Shown: positions 18,086 through 27,308, counted from the first letter of the stretch. The stretch: DNA of 64,000 bases from CAZGUG01 sp964625335 (GCA_964625335.1 CAZVBE010000009.1:14315-78314), one strand, 5' to 3'. The notes: generated by a model not told the origin, from the letters alone. A program made the numbers and translations.

Positions 18086-18116
18086 AAGAAGCCGCTTGAA
18101 AACGGCTTCTTTTTTA
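18086..18116. terminator. Bidirectional terminator between cotF-like gene and groEL
   Basis: AAGAAGCCG-CTTGAAAA-CGGCTTCTT with A-run on the left and T-run on the right separates two convergent genes, so it can serve both strands. Confidence 0.85.
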
Positions 18117-19763
18117 TTACATCATGTCCATTCCGCCCATTCCGCCCATTCCGCCCATTCCGGGTGGCATGTCGTTTTTCTTCTCGGGAATATCCGATAC
18201 AAGGCTCTCGGTAGTAAGTACCATAGCTGCTACCGAAGCGGCATTCTGCAGTGCCGACCTTGTAACCTTTGTGGGGTCTAGTATTCCCGCTTCTATCATG
18301 TCTACATACTCGTCCTTGTAGGCATCATAACCCATTGCGTCCTTAAGGTTCATGACCTTTTCGACTACCACAGAGCCTTCCATGCCTGCGTTATCGGCTA
18401 TTTGCCTTATCGGCTCTTCAAGGGCTCTCTTTACTATCTTGGCGCCGGTCTTTTCATCCCCCTGGACGTTGCCAATCATTTTGTCCACAGCAGCCAGAGT
18501 TCTTAACAGGGCTGTTCCACCGCCTGCCACAATTCCCTCTTCAACCGCTGCCCTTGTTGCGGAAAGTGCATCCTCAATCCTGTGCTTTTTCTCCTTGAGC
18601 TCGGTCTCGGAAGCTGCGCCCACCTGGATAACGGCTACGCCGCCCGCCAGTTTTGCGAGCCTTTCCTGCAGTTTTTCCTTATCGAACTCGGAGGTAGTAT
18701 CATCTATCTGCACCTTTATCTGCTTTATCCTGTCCTTGATTTCCTTGTCGTTCCCTGCACCATCAACAATAATTGTGTTCTCTTTTGTTACCTTTACCTG
18801 CCTTGCATTACCCATCTGACTTATGGTAGCATTCTTAAGTTCAAGACCAAGTTCCTCGGATATAACCTCTCCGCCGGTAAGGATTGCAATATCCTGAAGC
18901 ATTGCCTTTCTCCTGTCGCCAAAGCCCGGAGCTTTTACGGCAACACAGGTGAAGGTCCCCCTCAGTTTATTGACTACCAGCGTTGCAAGGGCTTCTCCCT
19001 CAATGTCCTCGGCAATTATAATAAGTTTCTTGCCCTGCTGTACAACCTGCTCAAGCACGGGCAACAGGTCCTGAATGTTGGTTATCTTTTTATCGGTTAT
19101 AAGTATATAAGCATCGTCCAGAACGGCTTCCATTTTGTCTGTATCGGTTACCATATAGGCGGATAAGTATCCCCTGTCAAACTGCATGCCTTCAACAACC
19201 TCAAGGGTTGTGCCCATTGTTTTGGACTCCTCTACGGTTATTACACCGTCCTTGCCAACCTTCTCCATTGCATCTGCAATCAGACTTCCGATTTCTTCGT
19301 CCGAAGCTGAATTTGCAGCAACCTGGGCTATGGATTCCTTTTTGTCTATGCTCTTGCTCTGCTCCTTAAGGGCTTCCACAGCCTTCTCCACAGCCTTCTG
19401 GATACCCTTTTTAAGTACCATCGGATTGGCCCCTGCAGCAACGTTCTTTAAACCTTCCCTGACCATCGCCTGGGCAAGAAGGGTAGCCGTTGTGGTACCG
19501 TCACCGGCCACGTCATTGGTCTTAGTGGCAACCTCTTTTACCAGCTGCGCTCCCATATTTTCGAAGGGGTCTTCAACTTCTATTTCCCTGGCTATAGTTA
19601 CACCGTCATTGGTTATCAGCGGCGTTCCGAATTTTTTATCAAGCACTACATTCCTGCCCTTTGGTCCAAGGGTGATTTTAACGGTATCTGCGAGCTGGTT
19701 TATGCCCTTTTCCAGTGACCTTCTGGCATCTTCGCCGAATTTTATCTGTTTAGCCATATTCAT
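18117..19763 (-). CDS. groEL: Chaperonin GroEL
   Basis: 60-kDa ring chaperonin that folds proteins with GroES and ATP. The 548 residues include GPKGRNVVLDKKFG near the N-terminus, VAGDGTTTATLLAQ with the ATPase Asp, and the flexible GGM-rich tail (GMGGMGGMGGMDMM) at the C-terminus. It follows groES by 22 nt in the same operon and is expected to be repressed by HrcA through CIRCE. Confidence 0.99.
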   Translation of the reverse strand: MNMAKQIKFGEDARRSLEKGINQLADTVKITLGPKGRNVVLDKKFGTPLITNDGVTIAREIEVEDPFENMGAQLVKEVATKTNDVAGDGTTTATLLAQAMVREGLKNVAAGANPMVLKKGIQKAVEKAVEALKEQSKSIDKKESIAQVAANSASDEEIGSLIADAMEKVGKDGVITVEESKTMGTTLEVVEGMQFDRGYLSAYMVTDTDKMEAVLDDAYILITDKKITNIQDLLPVLEQVVQQGKKLIIIAEDIEGEALATLVVNKLRGTFTCVAVKAPGFGDRRKAMLQDIAILTGGEVISEELGLELKNATISQMGNARQVKVTKENTIIVDGAGNDKEIKDRIKQIKVQIDDTTSEFDKEKLQERLAKLAGGVAVIQVGAASETELKEKKHRIEDALSATRAAVEEGIVAGGGTALLRTLAAVDKMIGNVQGDEKTGAKIVKRALEEPIRQIADNAGMEGSVVVEKVMNLKDAMGYDAYKDEYVDMIEAGILDPTKVTRSALQNAASVAAMVLTTESLVSDIPEKKNDMPPGMGGMGGMGGMDMM

Positions 19764-19785
19764 TCACTCCTTTTTATTGTATTGC

Positions 19786-20070
19786 TTACTCTATTACTGC
19801 AAGTATATCGCTCTGCCTGAGAATGAGATATTCCTGCTCATCCATCTTGATTTCAGTGCCCGCATACTTGGAATAAATAACACGGTCTCCTGCCTTTACT
19901 TCAAGGGGAACCCTCTTGCCATCCACCAATTCTCCGCTTCCTATCGCCAGGACTTCACCCTCCTGGGGCTTTTCCTTTGCGGTTTCCGGCAGTACAATAC
20001 CGCTCTTGGTAGTTTCCTGTTTTTCCAGAACCTTTACAACAATCCTGTCTCCTAATGGTTTGATGTTCAT
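19786..20070 (-). CDS. groES: Co-chaperonin GroES
   Basis: 94-residue lid of the GroEL chamber. The sequence has PLGDRIVVKVLEKQETTKSGIVLPE with the mobile loop that contacts GroEL, and DRVIYSKYAGTEIK. First gene of the operon. Confidence 0.99.
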   Translation of the reverse strand: MNIKPLGDRIVVKVLEKQETTKSGIVLPETAKEKPQEGEVLAIGSGELVDGKRVPLEVKAGDRVIYSKYAGTEIKMDEQEYLILRQSDILAVIE

Positions 20071-20114
20071 ATTTTACCCTCCTCACCTATATGTATAGTT
20101 TTCCTTCTGTGTTG

Positions 20115-20141
20115 TTAGCACTCACTGCTGTCGAGTGCTAA
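20115..20141. promoter_or_regulatory. CIRCE operator (HrcA site)
   Basis: TTAGCACTC-N9-GAGTGCTAA, a perfect 9-9-9 match to the CIRCE consensus, between the -10 and the groES start. HrcA repression relieved by heat is known for this element; hrcA itself is not in the window. Confidence 0.98.
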
Positions 20142-20152
20142 TTACAGTTACT

Positions 20153-20181
20153 ATAATATTAAAAGCCGGTTGAGTAATCAA
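20153..20181 (-). promoter_or_regulatory. Sigma-A promoter of groES-groEL
   Basis: Minus-strand TTGATT (20176-20181), 17-nt spacer, TATTAT (20153-20158), immediately upstream of CIRCE. Confidence 0.7.
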
Positions 20182-20289
20182 ACCCAATACCGGCCGGAAA
20201 TCGTACATAATCGGTCATTTTTTTTGACTACGCTTAAATGTATCGCTTTTTCTCCGTATATCCATTATTTATACCCAGTTTCAGTAATT

Positions 20290-21171
20290 TCATCTTTTTC
20301 CGGCAGCTTTTCCCATGGTGCCCCTTGCATAATAGAACAAATACTGCTGCGCCACCCCGGCAATGGGACCGAATTTGCGGTTGGCGTACCGTCGTATTTC
20401 CGCCAGGGGCGTATCCTTTTTCAGGTAGTAATGCTCCATTACCCTCTTCACCCAAACGTCCACCGGAAATGCGTCGAATTTTGCCATTGAGAACAGCATA
20501 ATACAATCGGCCACCTTAGGCCCTACGCCGGCAAAGCACATAAGGCCGTTCCTTGCATCGGCGGTGCCCATGCCTGCCAGCCGCTCCAGATCCATCTCCC
20601 CTTCAGCCATAATCCGTGCAGCCTTGAGCACATATTTGGCCCTGAAGCCGCAGCCGCAGGCTAGTATATCCTCTTCGCCAAGCTGCGCTAAACGCCGGGG
20701 GGCAGGAAAATCGAAATAGGTTTCCCCTCCAAGTTTATGCTTTTCACCGTAAAGGCGGCACAGCCTTTCTATGGTAGACTTAATTCTGGGTATCCTGTTG
20801 TTAGCTGATATTATAAAGGAAACCAGGGTCTCCCAGGTTTCCTGTTTAAGAATGCGTATGCCGTATCCGAATTCTATGGCCCTGGCCAGCACCGGATCCC
20901 CGGAGAGTTTCTCCTTTATTATGCCATAATCCCTTTCAAGGTCGAAATAGCTGGCCCAGTACCCGTTGAACTCACGCTCATCGGTGCCGTCAAAGAGCAC
21001 ATCGCAGCCTTTTTTGAACACTCTGAGGGTTTTTCCCCCGGCAACACCCCTGTAGCTGCCGTCAGGCATTGCATTCCAGCGAAAGCACTGACCGCACTCG
21101 AAGATATGTGCGGGCTGAAAATCCTTCGCATCCTTTAACAGTATTCCGTTGTCCGTCTTGATATAGTGCAC
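20290..21171 (-). CDS. 8-oxoguanine DNA glycosylase (OGG1-type)
   Basis: 293 residues. The N-terminal domain holds the QCFRW signature of OGG1-type enzymes near residue 33, followed by the helix-hairpin-helix-GPD domain with GVGPKVADCIMLFSM (Lys at the OGG1 Schiff-base position) and FPVDVWVKR (the GPD Asp). It excises oxidised guanine and nicks DNA as an AP lyase. GTG start with AAGGGAGG upstream. It is divergent from nothing and next to groES; no operon partner. The alternative, an AlkA-type glycosylase, is less likely given QCFRW and GVGxK. Confidence 0.9.
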   Translation of the reverse strand: MHYIKTDNGILLKDAKDFQPAHIFECGQCFRWNAMPDGSYRGVAGGKTLRVFKKGCDVLFDGTDEREFNGYWASYFDLERDYGIIKEKLSGDPVLARAIEFGYGIRILKQETWETLVSFIISANNRIPRIKSTIERLCRLYGEKHKLGGETYFDFPAPRRLAQLGEEDILACGCGFRAKYVLKAARIMAEGEMDLERLAGMGTADARNGLMCFAGVGPKVADCIMLFSMAKFDAFPVDVWVKRVMEHYYLKKDTPLAEIRRYANRKFGPIAGVAQQYLFYYARGTMGKAAGKR

Positions 21172-21336
21172 GAAATAGCCTCCCTTTGAAATCGCAGGTT
21201 ACCGGTACCATATTGCAGATAACCGGGGGGCAGGTATCAAGTCTTCCGGCCTAAGCTTTTGCGGCCGGGCGGAACGGTCCCCTTCCGCACGTATCCATGA
21301 AACCCCGTGGGAACACGCGAAGTCCCCTATGTCTTG

Positions 21337-22356
21337 TCAATCGGGCAGTTTCATATCACCCGCCTTAATCCAGCCTCTCTTTCTCATGTATTGCGAAAAT
21401 ACAAAAGTAATAATGGCGGGGGCCGCAATATGCAAAATCAGCATTTTGGCAAAAACCGCCGGCTCCGAGCCCATCGCCGCCACCGTACCGAATTGTCCCA
21501 CAAGTCCGCTGGTACCCATTCCCGCTCCCAGCGGAATGTTTTCCATTCTAAACATTGTGGTGGCAAAGGGACCGATAACTGCAGAGGCCAGAGTAGGCGG
21601 AACCCATATAAGAGGGTTTCTCACAATATTCGGCACCTGAAGCATGGATGTACCCAAGCCCTGGGAAAAAAGACCGCCCCAGCCGTTCTCCCTGTAGCTG
21701 GCCACGGCAAAGCCTATCATCTGGGCACTGCAGCCCACCGTAGCGGCTCCGGCGGCAAGCCCCCCCAGCTGCAGCATAATTGCAAGGGCTGCGCTGCTTA
21801 TGGGCAGTGTAAGAACCATACCCATAATCACCGAAACCAGTATGCCCATCGGGATAGGATGAAGCTCCGTAGCCCACATTATCCATTTACCCAGGCCGGT
21901 CATCACCGAAGAAATACCCGGCCCCACAAGCATGCCGGCCAGCACGCCCGTTATTATGGTGACAGCCGGTGTTACCAGTATGTCCACCTTGGTTTCCCTG
22001 GATACCATTTTGCCAAACTCCGCCCCGATAACCGCCGCCACGAAAGCGCCCACAGGACCGCCAAGCTGGTTGCCCACCATCCCGGTTATGGTTGATGCAA
22101 ACATAACCAGGGGCGGAGCCTGCAGTCCATAGGCTACCGCCACCGCTATGGCCGGGCCTGTCATCTGCTGTGCTATTGGGTAAACGGTCTCATATAGAAA
22201 GGGTATTTTAAAATTTTCTCCTATTACCTTAAGTATAAGTCCGATGATAAGGGAGGCAAACAATCCCTGGGCCATGGCGCCCAAAGCTTGTACCCCATAT
22301 CTGTGCAGTGAAATCTCTATATTTTTTCTCTTTAAAAACCCGGCCTTCTCTTCCAT
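21337..22356 (-). CDS. EIIC-like integral membrane transporter (PTS_EIIC_2 family)
   Basis: 339 residues with about nine to ten hydrophobic helices and many Gly/Pro/Ala (FASLIIGLILKVIGE, GLQAPPLVMFASTITGMVG, MLVGPGISSVMTGLG). The architecture fits the stand-alone PTS EIIC_2 / YtfF-like family, which lacks EIIA/EIIB domains; substrate unknown. A consensus promoter and a palindromic operator lie just upstream, so it is probably regulated by a ligand-responsive repressor. An insertion sequence begins 44 bp beyond the -35 box but leaves the promoter intact. Confidence 0.75.
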   Translation of the reverse strand: MEEKAGFLKRKNIEISLHRYGVQALGAMAQGLFASLIIGLILKVIGENFKIPFLYETVYPIAQQMTGPAIAVAVAYGLQAPPLVMFASTITGMVGNQLGGPVGAFVAAVIGAEFGKMVSRETKVDILVTPAVTIITGVLAGMLVGPGISSVMTGLGKWIMWATELHPIPMGILVSVIMGMVLTLPISSAALAIMLQLGGLAAGAATVGCSAQMIGFAVASYRENGWGGLFSQGLGTSMLQVPNIVRNPLIWVPPTLASAVIGPFATTMFRMENIPLGAGMGTSGLVGQFGTVAAMGSEPAVFAKMLILHIAAPAIITFVFSQYMRKRGWIKAGDMKLPD

Positions 22357-22408
22357 TCAAAACCTCTCCCCATCTTATTTTTATTAATCCACAGGCAATG
22401 AAATTTAT

Positions 22409-22420
22409 GTGTATATACAC
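22409..22420. promoter_or_regulatory. Palindromic operator GTGTATATACAC
   Basis: A perfect 12-bp palindrome located 17 nt downstream of the -10 of the EIIC-like gene, in the transcribed leader. Its position suits a repressor roadblock. GntR-type factors prefer this GT-N-AC style, but no regulator is adjacent. Confidence 0.5.
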
Positions 22421-22436
22421 CTGTATTGACACATAT

Positions 22437-22465
22437 ATAATACCCGCCTTCATGCCAATTGTCAA
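22437..22465 (-). promoter_or_regulatory. Sigma-A promoter of the EIIC-like gene
   Basis: Minus-strand TTGACA (22460-22465), 17-nt spacer, TATTAT (22437-22442). Confidence 0.8.
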
Positions 22466-22508
22466 GAAACAGGTAAATTTTGATCGCGTCAAGTTACTAT
22501 GGGTTTTT

Positions 22509-24008
22509 AAAAAATAAACTAATCCCCTGTATCTCTTCCAGTTTAAGCATCCCTTACTGACTTTAGAAACTGTGAAGCCCAAGTCCTTTTGCCGATATTT
22601 AAAATAGTTACGTTACCGATGGTTTCATGTGTTGTAGCCAGCTTACGTTTCCCTATAATCTCCCGGTCCACTTTTATTGCCCTTGCTTCATTTACAGTTG
22701 CTTTCTTCCTTTTCATAAATAAATCATAAATTCCCCCACCATTTGCTACAAAAACTCTTAATCTGGACATCTGGTCCACTCCTTTTCTGCACCAGCCCAG
22801 GGGCCTTGAGCTTAATCTGGAAGACAGGATATGGCTAACATGACCTTCAGCACTACAGCCGGTGTAATCTAACTCATACTGCCTTCTTATGCCTTCCCAG
22901 TTGCTTAGTATGTACCCTCTTGCTTCCTGCACAGCTCTCTTCTTTGTAACTGGCTCAGTTGTACTTATGATTGTATTAAAGAGCTCTTTTACACTATTCT
23001 TGTCACCGGCATTTATATAATCCCACATAATTGGTGTGGTGTAGCCCATATGCGCTGTAGCTTGCGTTACATACTTTGATAAGTGATAACGGTCCAGTAC
23101 GTAGATGCTTTCCTTTATCCAGCCTAGTCCATTCTTTATCCAGGGCGCACCATCACCTGATAGGTATATCTTTTCAATACAATCCATATCATAAGCCTTA
23201 TCTATGTAGTCCAAAACTTCCACCCATAGCTTGTCACTGTTTGCATAAACACCACTGAAATACCTTGCATTCGATAGCTTCCAGCGGTTTTCACCTACTT
23301 TCTTCCTGCCCTCATGCACATATACAAGCTTTGGTTCTATTGACCCTCCATCCTGAAGTGCCACATGATCTTCGTCAGCTTCTATGTAGAGTATCTTTAC
23401 GGATCTTTTATCTTGCTTAATCTCTACTTCATCATTATCTACACTGCCAAGCTCACGTATACTGTTCATTACTGTCTGTGATGTAAGAGTTACTGCTTCA
23501 GAAGCTTTTTCTGCGCTTCTGCTGTAGGGCATAAATACTGCTTCTTCTATCAGTTTTGCCTTTAGTGAAGCATCAAGCTTATCATGGGCTTTTATGCCCA
23601 CAGCTTCATCTGATAGATAGCTGTATTCACCGGTCTTATTATTTTCGTAATATGTTCTCTCATATCTGACTTCTCCAAATATTGTCGTAAGGGTCTTTTT
23701 GGCTGCTTTTTCTTTTACTGTCCAGCTCCGTTTCCTGGCCTTACTGTTTTTATACGCTGCATCCAGTGTTTCCAAGGCTTCAGCCACTATTGTTACCCCA
23801 ACCTCGTCTAACGTTTTCTTTGTGGCAAGGATGAATTCAGAGATGTCTTTTCCTTCTTCTATAAGACTTTTTAGCTCTTCTTCAAAGCTATCACTGATTT
23901 TTTGTATCATTTCCTGTATAATTAGTTCCATAAGAGTGTCTCCTTTTGAGTGATTTTGTGGGTCTGTTCAACTTCATGATATCACAGGGGAGATACTCTT
24001 ATTTTTTT
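22509..24008 (-). mobile_element. ISLre2-family insertion sequence
   Basis: About 1.5 kb enclosing one transposase. The ends carry imperfect inverted repeats: left AAAAAATAAACTAAT-CCCCTGT-AT, right (reverse complement) AAAAAATAAGAGTATCT-CCCCTGT-GAT. The exact boundaries and target duplication are not resolved by eye. It sits between the promoter of the EIIC-like gene and the gdhA terminator, interrupting neither gene. Confidence 0.8.
22543..23931 (-). CDS. ISLre2 (UPF0236-type) transposase, intact
   Basis: 462 residues, the normal full length for ISLre2 transposases. Family landmarks: FGEVRYERTYYENNKTGEY, a central ILYIEADEDHVALQDG with acidic residues of the presumed catalytic core, IYLSGDGAPWIKNGLGWIKE with the second Asp, and LDRYHLSKYV. 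No stop or frameshift, so the element may still be active. TTATGGAA... the ATG lies 80 bp inside the right terminal repeat. Confidence 0.92.
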   Translation of the reverse strand: MELIIQEMIQKISDSFEEELKSLIEEGKDISEFILATKKTLDEVGVTIVAEALETLDAAYKNSKARKRSWTVKEKAAKKTLTTIFGEVRYERTYYENNKTGEYSYLSDEAVGIKAHDKLDASLKAKLIEEAVFMPYSRSAEKASEAVTLTSQTVMNSIRELGSVDNDEVEIKQDKRSVKILYIEADEDHVALQDGGSIEPKLVYVHEGRKKVGENRWKLSNARYFSGVYANSDKLWVEVLDYIDKAYDMDCIEKIYLSGDGAPWIKNGLGWIKESIYVLDRYHLSKYVTQATAHMGYTTPIMWDYINAGDKNSVKELFNTIISTTEPVTKKRAVQEARGYILSNWEGIRRQYELDYTGCSAEGHVSHILSSRLSSRPLGWCRKGVDQMSRLRVFVANGGGIYDLFMKRKKATVNEARAIKVDREIIGKRKLATTHETIGNVTILNIGKRTWASQFLKSVRDA

Positions 24009-24175
24009 GTTTTCTAATTTTTCCCCAAAGTAATTTTACACTAACGTAAATTTTTTATGCCTCTTACGGACAAAACGGCATTTTTTCTGCCTGTATGAGT
24101 ATGAATATGCTAATAATACGTTGTTAAATAAACAGATGAGGATTGACGGTAAAAGCTTTGATGTGAAGGTATAAG
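24009..24175. other. A+T-rich non-coding segment beside the IS
   Basis: Contains TTTAC-ACTAAC-GTAAA (24036-24052 region) as a small inverted repeat. I see no gene. Confidence 0.4.
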
Positions 24176-24208
24176 AAACAGGGTAGGCCCTTTGGCCTAC
24201 CCTGTTTT
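24176..24208 (-). terminator. gdhA terminator
   Basis: AAACAGGGTAGG-CCCTTTGG-CCTACCCTGTTTT: 12-bp stem lying about 45 nt after the gdhA stop on the minus strand; the left arm supplies the T-run when read on that strand. Confidence 0.8.
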
Positions 24209-24252
24209 CAATATTCAAAGTCCGTTGCTTATGTATCAGGCAACGTTTTTTA

Positions 24253-25509
24253 TTAATACCAGCCCCTGAGTTTCATTGCAGTAGCAACTCTCTTGATTGC
24301 AATCATATAGGCAGCGGTTCTCATGTCAACGTTTTTCTCGTTCTTAAGTGCCCATATTTCTTCAAAGGCCTTCTTCATCAATACCGTTTCTTTTTCCTGT
24401 ACCTCTTCAAAGGTCCAGTAATAATTTTGCAGGTTCTGTACCCACTCGAAGTAGGATACGGTAACTCCACCCGAATTTGCCAGTATATCCGGAATCAGCG
24501 GTATACCTCTTTCCTGCAGGATTTTATCCCCTTCTGGGGTAGTAGGTCCGTTTGCGCCCTCAACCACCAGCTTGGCTTTAATTTTGCCTGCTGTTTCGGA
24601 GGTTATCTGGTTTTCCATGGCGCAGGGGCACAGAATATCTACGTCCATACCCAGCACATCTTCCCTGGGTAGTTCTTTGGCAGCCCCGGGGAAGCCCTTT
24701 ATCAGGTTTTTGTTACCCTTCACATATTTAACAAGGGCGGGAACATCAAGCCCGTTTTCATTGTAAAGTGTGCAGGAAACGTCGGAAATGGCAACAACCT
24801 TGCCGCCAAACTCATTCAGGTATCTGCAGGTAAAGCTTCCAACGTTGCCAAAGCCCTGTACCGCTATTTTTGCACCTTCATATTCCAATCCTATTTGGGC
24901 TGCAGCCGTTTTAGCCATCAGCGCAACGCCATAACCCGTTGCTTCGGTTCTTGCCAGAGAGCCACCAAATTCAACAGGCTTTCCGGTAATAGCGCCCATC
25001 TCGGTGTAACCCCTTACCTTGCTTAACTCGTCCACCATCCAGGACATAATCTGGCCGTTGGTGTTCACGTCGGGAGCGGGTATGTCTTTATTATCGCCAA
25101 CAAGGTTAGATATCGCCCTTATATAGCCTCTGGACAGCCTTTCAATCTCGCCCTGGGACAGCTGGGTAGGATCCACTATAACTCCGCCCTTGCCGCCGCC
25201 GTAGGGAAGACCTATAACGCCGCATTTGAAAGTCATCCACATTGACAAAGCCTTTACCTCATCCATTGTAACATCCTGGTGGAATCTCACGCCGCCCTTT
25301 GCCGGGCCAATCGCATCGTTGTGCTGTGCCCTGTAACCTATGAAGGTTTTTATCTCGCCATTGTCCATCCTCACAGGTATGCACACTTCCGTCACCCTTA
25401 TAGGCTGTTTGAGAATTTCATAGACAGCCGGTTCTGTCCCCAGCTTGTCGCATGCCGCTTTAATCTGCTGCTGGGAAATTTCGAAAGGGTTCATAGTCTT
25501 TTCTGCCAT
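24253..25509 (-). CDS. gdhA: Glutamate dehydrogenase (Glu/Leu/Phe/Val family)
   Basis: Interconverts glutamate with 2-oxoglutarate and ammonia using NAD(P). The protein is 418 residues, typical of hexameric clostridial/thermophile enzymes. KGGVRFHQDV and the catalytic-Lys motif GLPYGGGKGGVIVDP occur in the N-terminal domain; VQGFGNVGSFTCRYL is the Rossmann loop. Specificity for glutamate over other amino acids is inferred from overall similarity. ATG follows GAGGAGGTC. It has its own terminator and is likely monocistronic. Confidence 0.95.
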   Translation of the reverse strand: MAEKTMNPFEISQQQIKAACDKLGTEPAVYEILKQPIRVTEVCIPVRMDNGEIKTFIGYRAQHNDAIGPAKGGVRFHQDVTMDEVKALSMWMTFKCGVIGLPYGGGKGGVIVDPTQLSQGEIERLSRGYIRAISNLVGDNKDIPAPDVNTNGQIMSWMVDELSKVRGYTEMGAITGKPVEFGGSLARTEATGYGVALMAKTAAAQIGLEYEGAKIAVQGFGNVGSFTCRYLNEFGGKVVAISDVSCTLYNENGLDVPALVKYVKGNKNLIKGFPGAAKELPREDVLGMDVDILCPCAMENQITSETAGKIKAKLVVEGANGPTTPEGDKILQERGIPLIPDILANSGGVTVSYFEWVQNLQNYYWTFEEVQEKETVLMKKAFEEIWALKNEKNVDMRTAAYMIAIKRVATAMKLRGWY

Positions 25510-25706
25510 AATAATATGACCTCCTCATTAATATATATTGTTTAGACCTTAACACACTCCCCCTAAATTAACACATATTAGGGAATTACAAAAAAATATC
25601 AAGTATTCTTAGGAAAACCTGCCTATTATCAAATAAGCGGTCCCCTCTAACTTGAATTATAACATATTAAAAAAAATTGTAAACCTTAAAAAATTAATGC
25701 AAAATA

Positions 25707-26537
25707 TTAAAAGGAGCTCCCTTCGATTGCCAGGCTTTTAACAACAACGTTTATAGCAAGAACATTCAAAGAGGTCATTGATTCTATTTCATATTTAACA
25801 GCTTTCTTAAGCGGCGCCACCACGTCCCTAATAACCAATCCGTATACCAGCGAGGCGTCGATATTGACCACAATTCCGTGGGGATAAACAGCAATATCTA
25901 CGTTGAATATTTTGTGCAGTCCCTCTATATTTTCTGCGGCGGCCCTTGTTATCTGAACTATTGCCCTTCCGTATATAGTATACTTGCCCATGTAGCTGTA
26001 AGTGGGCCGGACCACCGTTTTTTCGTCCACCGTTACGGAATTGTCCCTTTTTTTGGTTAGTATCTTTAAAGTATCCAAAAAGTATCCTGAAAAGTCCTTC
26101 TTTACCTCAAGCGTAGGAACCGGAATCACATGCTTACCCTCTTTAAATCTTTGCCTGCAGGCCAGTTCTATTTCCTCTTCAGAAGCGATATCCTTAATAT
26201 AAATCCTGTTTTGCGCGGCACCTATTTCAAGGGTCTTGGATATTTTGTCCACCATTTTGTCGGAAGTCCCCAGGATCAGTATTTTATCAGGGCTGTGGGC
26301 CTCCAGGGACTGGACTACTTCCTTCCGGTGCTGCGGGTCCATAAACAAAGCTCTTCTTACGGCAGCCACCTTGGTATGCTCCTTTTTGGCAGATGCCCCG
26401 GCTATGATTTTGTTTCCCTTTATCAGCAGCCCGTCATCTATTATATAATCAATGGAATTGGCCTTTGCCACAATCAAAGCCCTGTAACTTTTTCCTGTCC
26501 CGCTTGCTCCAACAAGGGATATGACTTCCATAGACAA
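25707..26537 (-). CDS. P-loop ATPase-like protein with C-terminal Asp23/Gls24-like domain
   Basis: 276 residues. A Walker A motif GASGTGKS lies at residues 10-17, and ILILGTSDKMV near residue 90 resembles the beta-strand following a Walker B. The first ~130 residues therefore form an atypical nucleotide-binding domain. Residues ~150-276 (VRPTYSYMGKYTIYGRAIVQ, then IVVNIDASLVYGLVIRDVV) resemble Asp23/Gls24 envelope-stress proteins. I know of no assigned function. It lies 29 nt downstream of rex on the same strand, so it probably shares the Rex-controlled transcript. Confidence 0.7.
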   Translation of the reverse strand: MSMEVISLVGASGTGKSYRALIVAKANSIDYIIDDGLLIKGNKIIAGASAKKEHTKVAAVRRALFMDPQHRKEVVQSLEAHSPDKILILGTSDKMVDKISKTLEIGAAQNRIYIKDIASEEEIELACRQRFKEGKHVIPVPTLEVKKDFSGYFLDTLKILTKKRDNSVTVDEKTVVRPTYSYMGKYTIYGRAIVQITRAAAENIEGLHKIFNVDIAVYPHGIVVNIDASLVYGLVIRDVVAPLKKAVKYEIESMTSLNVLAINVVVKSLAIEGSSF

Positions 26538-26566
26538 CCCCCTCCCATCGGAATTCCATATACGGG

Positions 26567-27217
26567 CTAATTATATGTCTCCTCATCCCTTTGGTTTATC
26601 AAATAGGCCAGCACCCTTAAGCTTTCATTCAAATGGACGTTTTCCACAATAACGTCCTCCGGGACATTCAATATGGTAGGAGCAAAGTTCCAGATAGCTT
26701 TTATCCCTGAATTAACCAGCCTTTCGGCGGTTTGCTGGGCGGCTTCCCTGGGAGTACAGATAATGCCTACGTTAATGTTTTCACTTTTGATGAAATCTTC
26801 CATTTCATCTATGTCCATGATTTTCACCGTTCCGATTCTAATACCGACCAGCCGCGGATTCAAGTCGAACAAACCCTTAAGCACAAAGCCCGACCCCCTG
26901 AAACCGCTGTAATTTGATATTGCCTGGCCTAGATTGCCCGCTCCAATTATTACTGCATTGTTCTCCTTATGAATACCCAGTATATCTGCAATCTCATCCC
27001 TTAATTCCTTTACGTTGTAGCCATAACCCTGCTGTCCGAAACCGCCGAAGCAGTTTAAATCCTGTCTTACCTGGGAGGCATTAAGTCCTAATCCCCTGCC
27101 AAACTCCTTTGAAGAAATCCGGGTTACTCCCTTCTCAACCAACTCGCCCAAATATCTATGGTATTTAGGAAGCCTCCTAATAACAGCCATCGATACGTTG
27201 ACTTTTTGTTTGTCCAT
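26567..27217 (-). CDS. rex: Redox-sensing transcriptional repressor Rex
   Basis: 216 residues. An N-terminal winged helix (RRLPKYHRYLGELVEKGVTR, then LNASQVRQDLNCFGGFGQQG) is followed by a Rossmann domain with GAGNLG at residues 92-97 that binds NADH/NAD+. Rex represses fermentation and respiration genes when NADH is low. A Rex-type operator lies 74 nt upstream, suggesting autoregulation. B. subtilis rex also lies near an ABC-F gene and tsaD, as here. Confidence 0.96.
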   Translation of the reverse strand: MDKQKVNVSMAVIRRLPKYHRYLGELVEKGVTRISSKEFGRGLGLNASQVRQDLNCFGGFGQQGYGYNVKELRDEIADILGIHKENNAVIIGAGNLGQAISNYSGFRGSGFVLKGLFDLNPRLVGIRIGTVKIMDIDEMEDFIKSENINVGIICTPREAAQQTAERLVNSGIKAIWNFAPTILNVPEDVIVENVHLNESLRVLAYLINQRDEETYN

Positions 27218-27290
27218 TCTATCACTCCTCTCCGGATATTATACCACGATTGCAACTATTTATTTCCATTATGCTATTGATTATATCAAA

Positions 27291-27308
27291 TTGTTAAATT
27301 ATTATCAA
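27291..27308. promoter_or_regulatory. Rex operator (ROP) upstream of rex
   Basis: TTGTTAA-ATTA-TTATCAA differs from the clostridial TTGTTAA-N4-TTAACAA at one base. It lies between rex and the divergent repeat region/ABC-F gene and could affect both. Confidence 0.65.
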
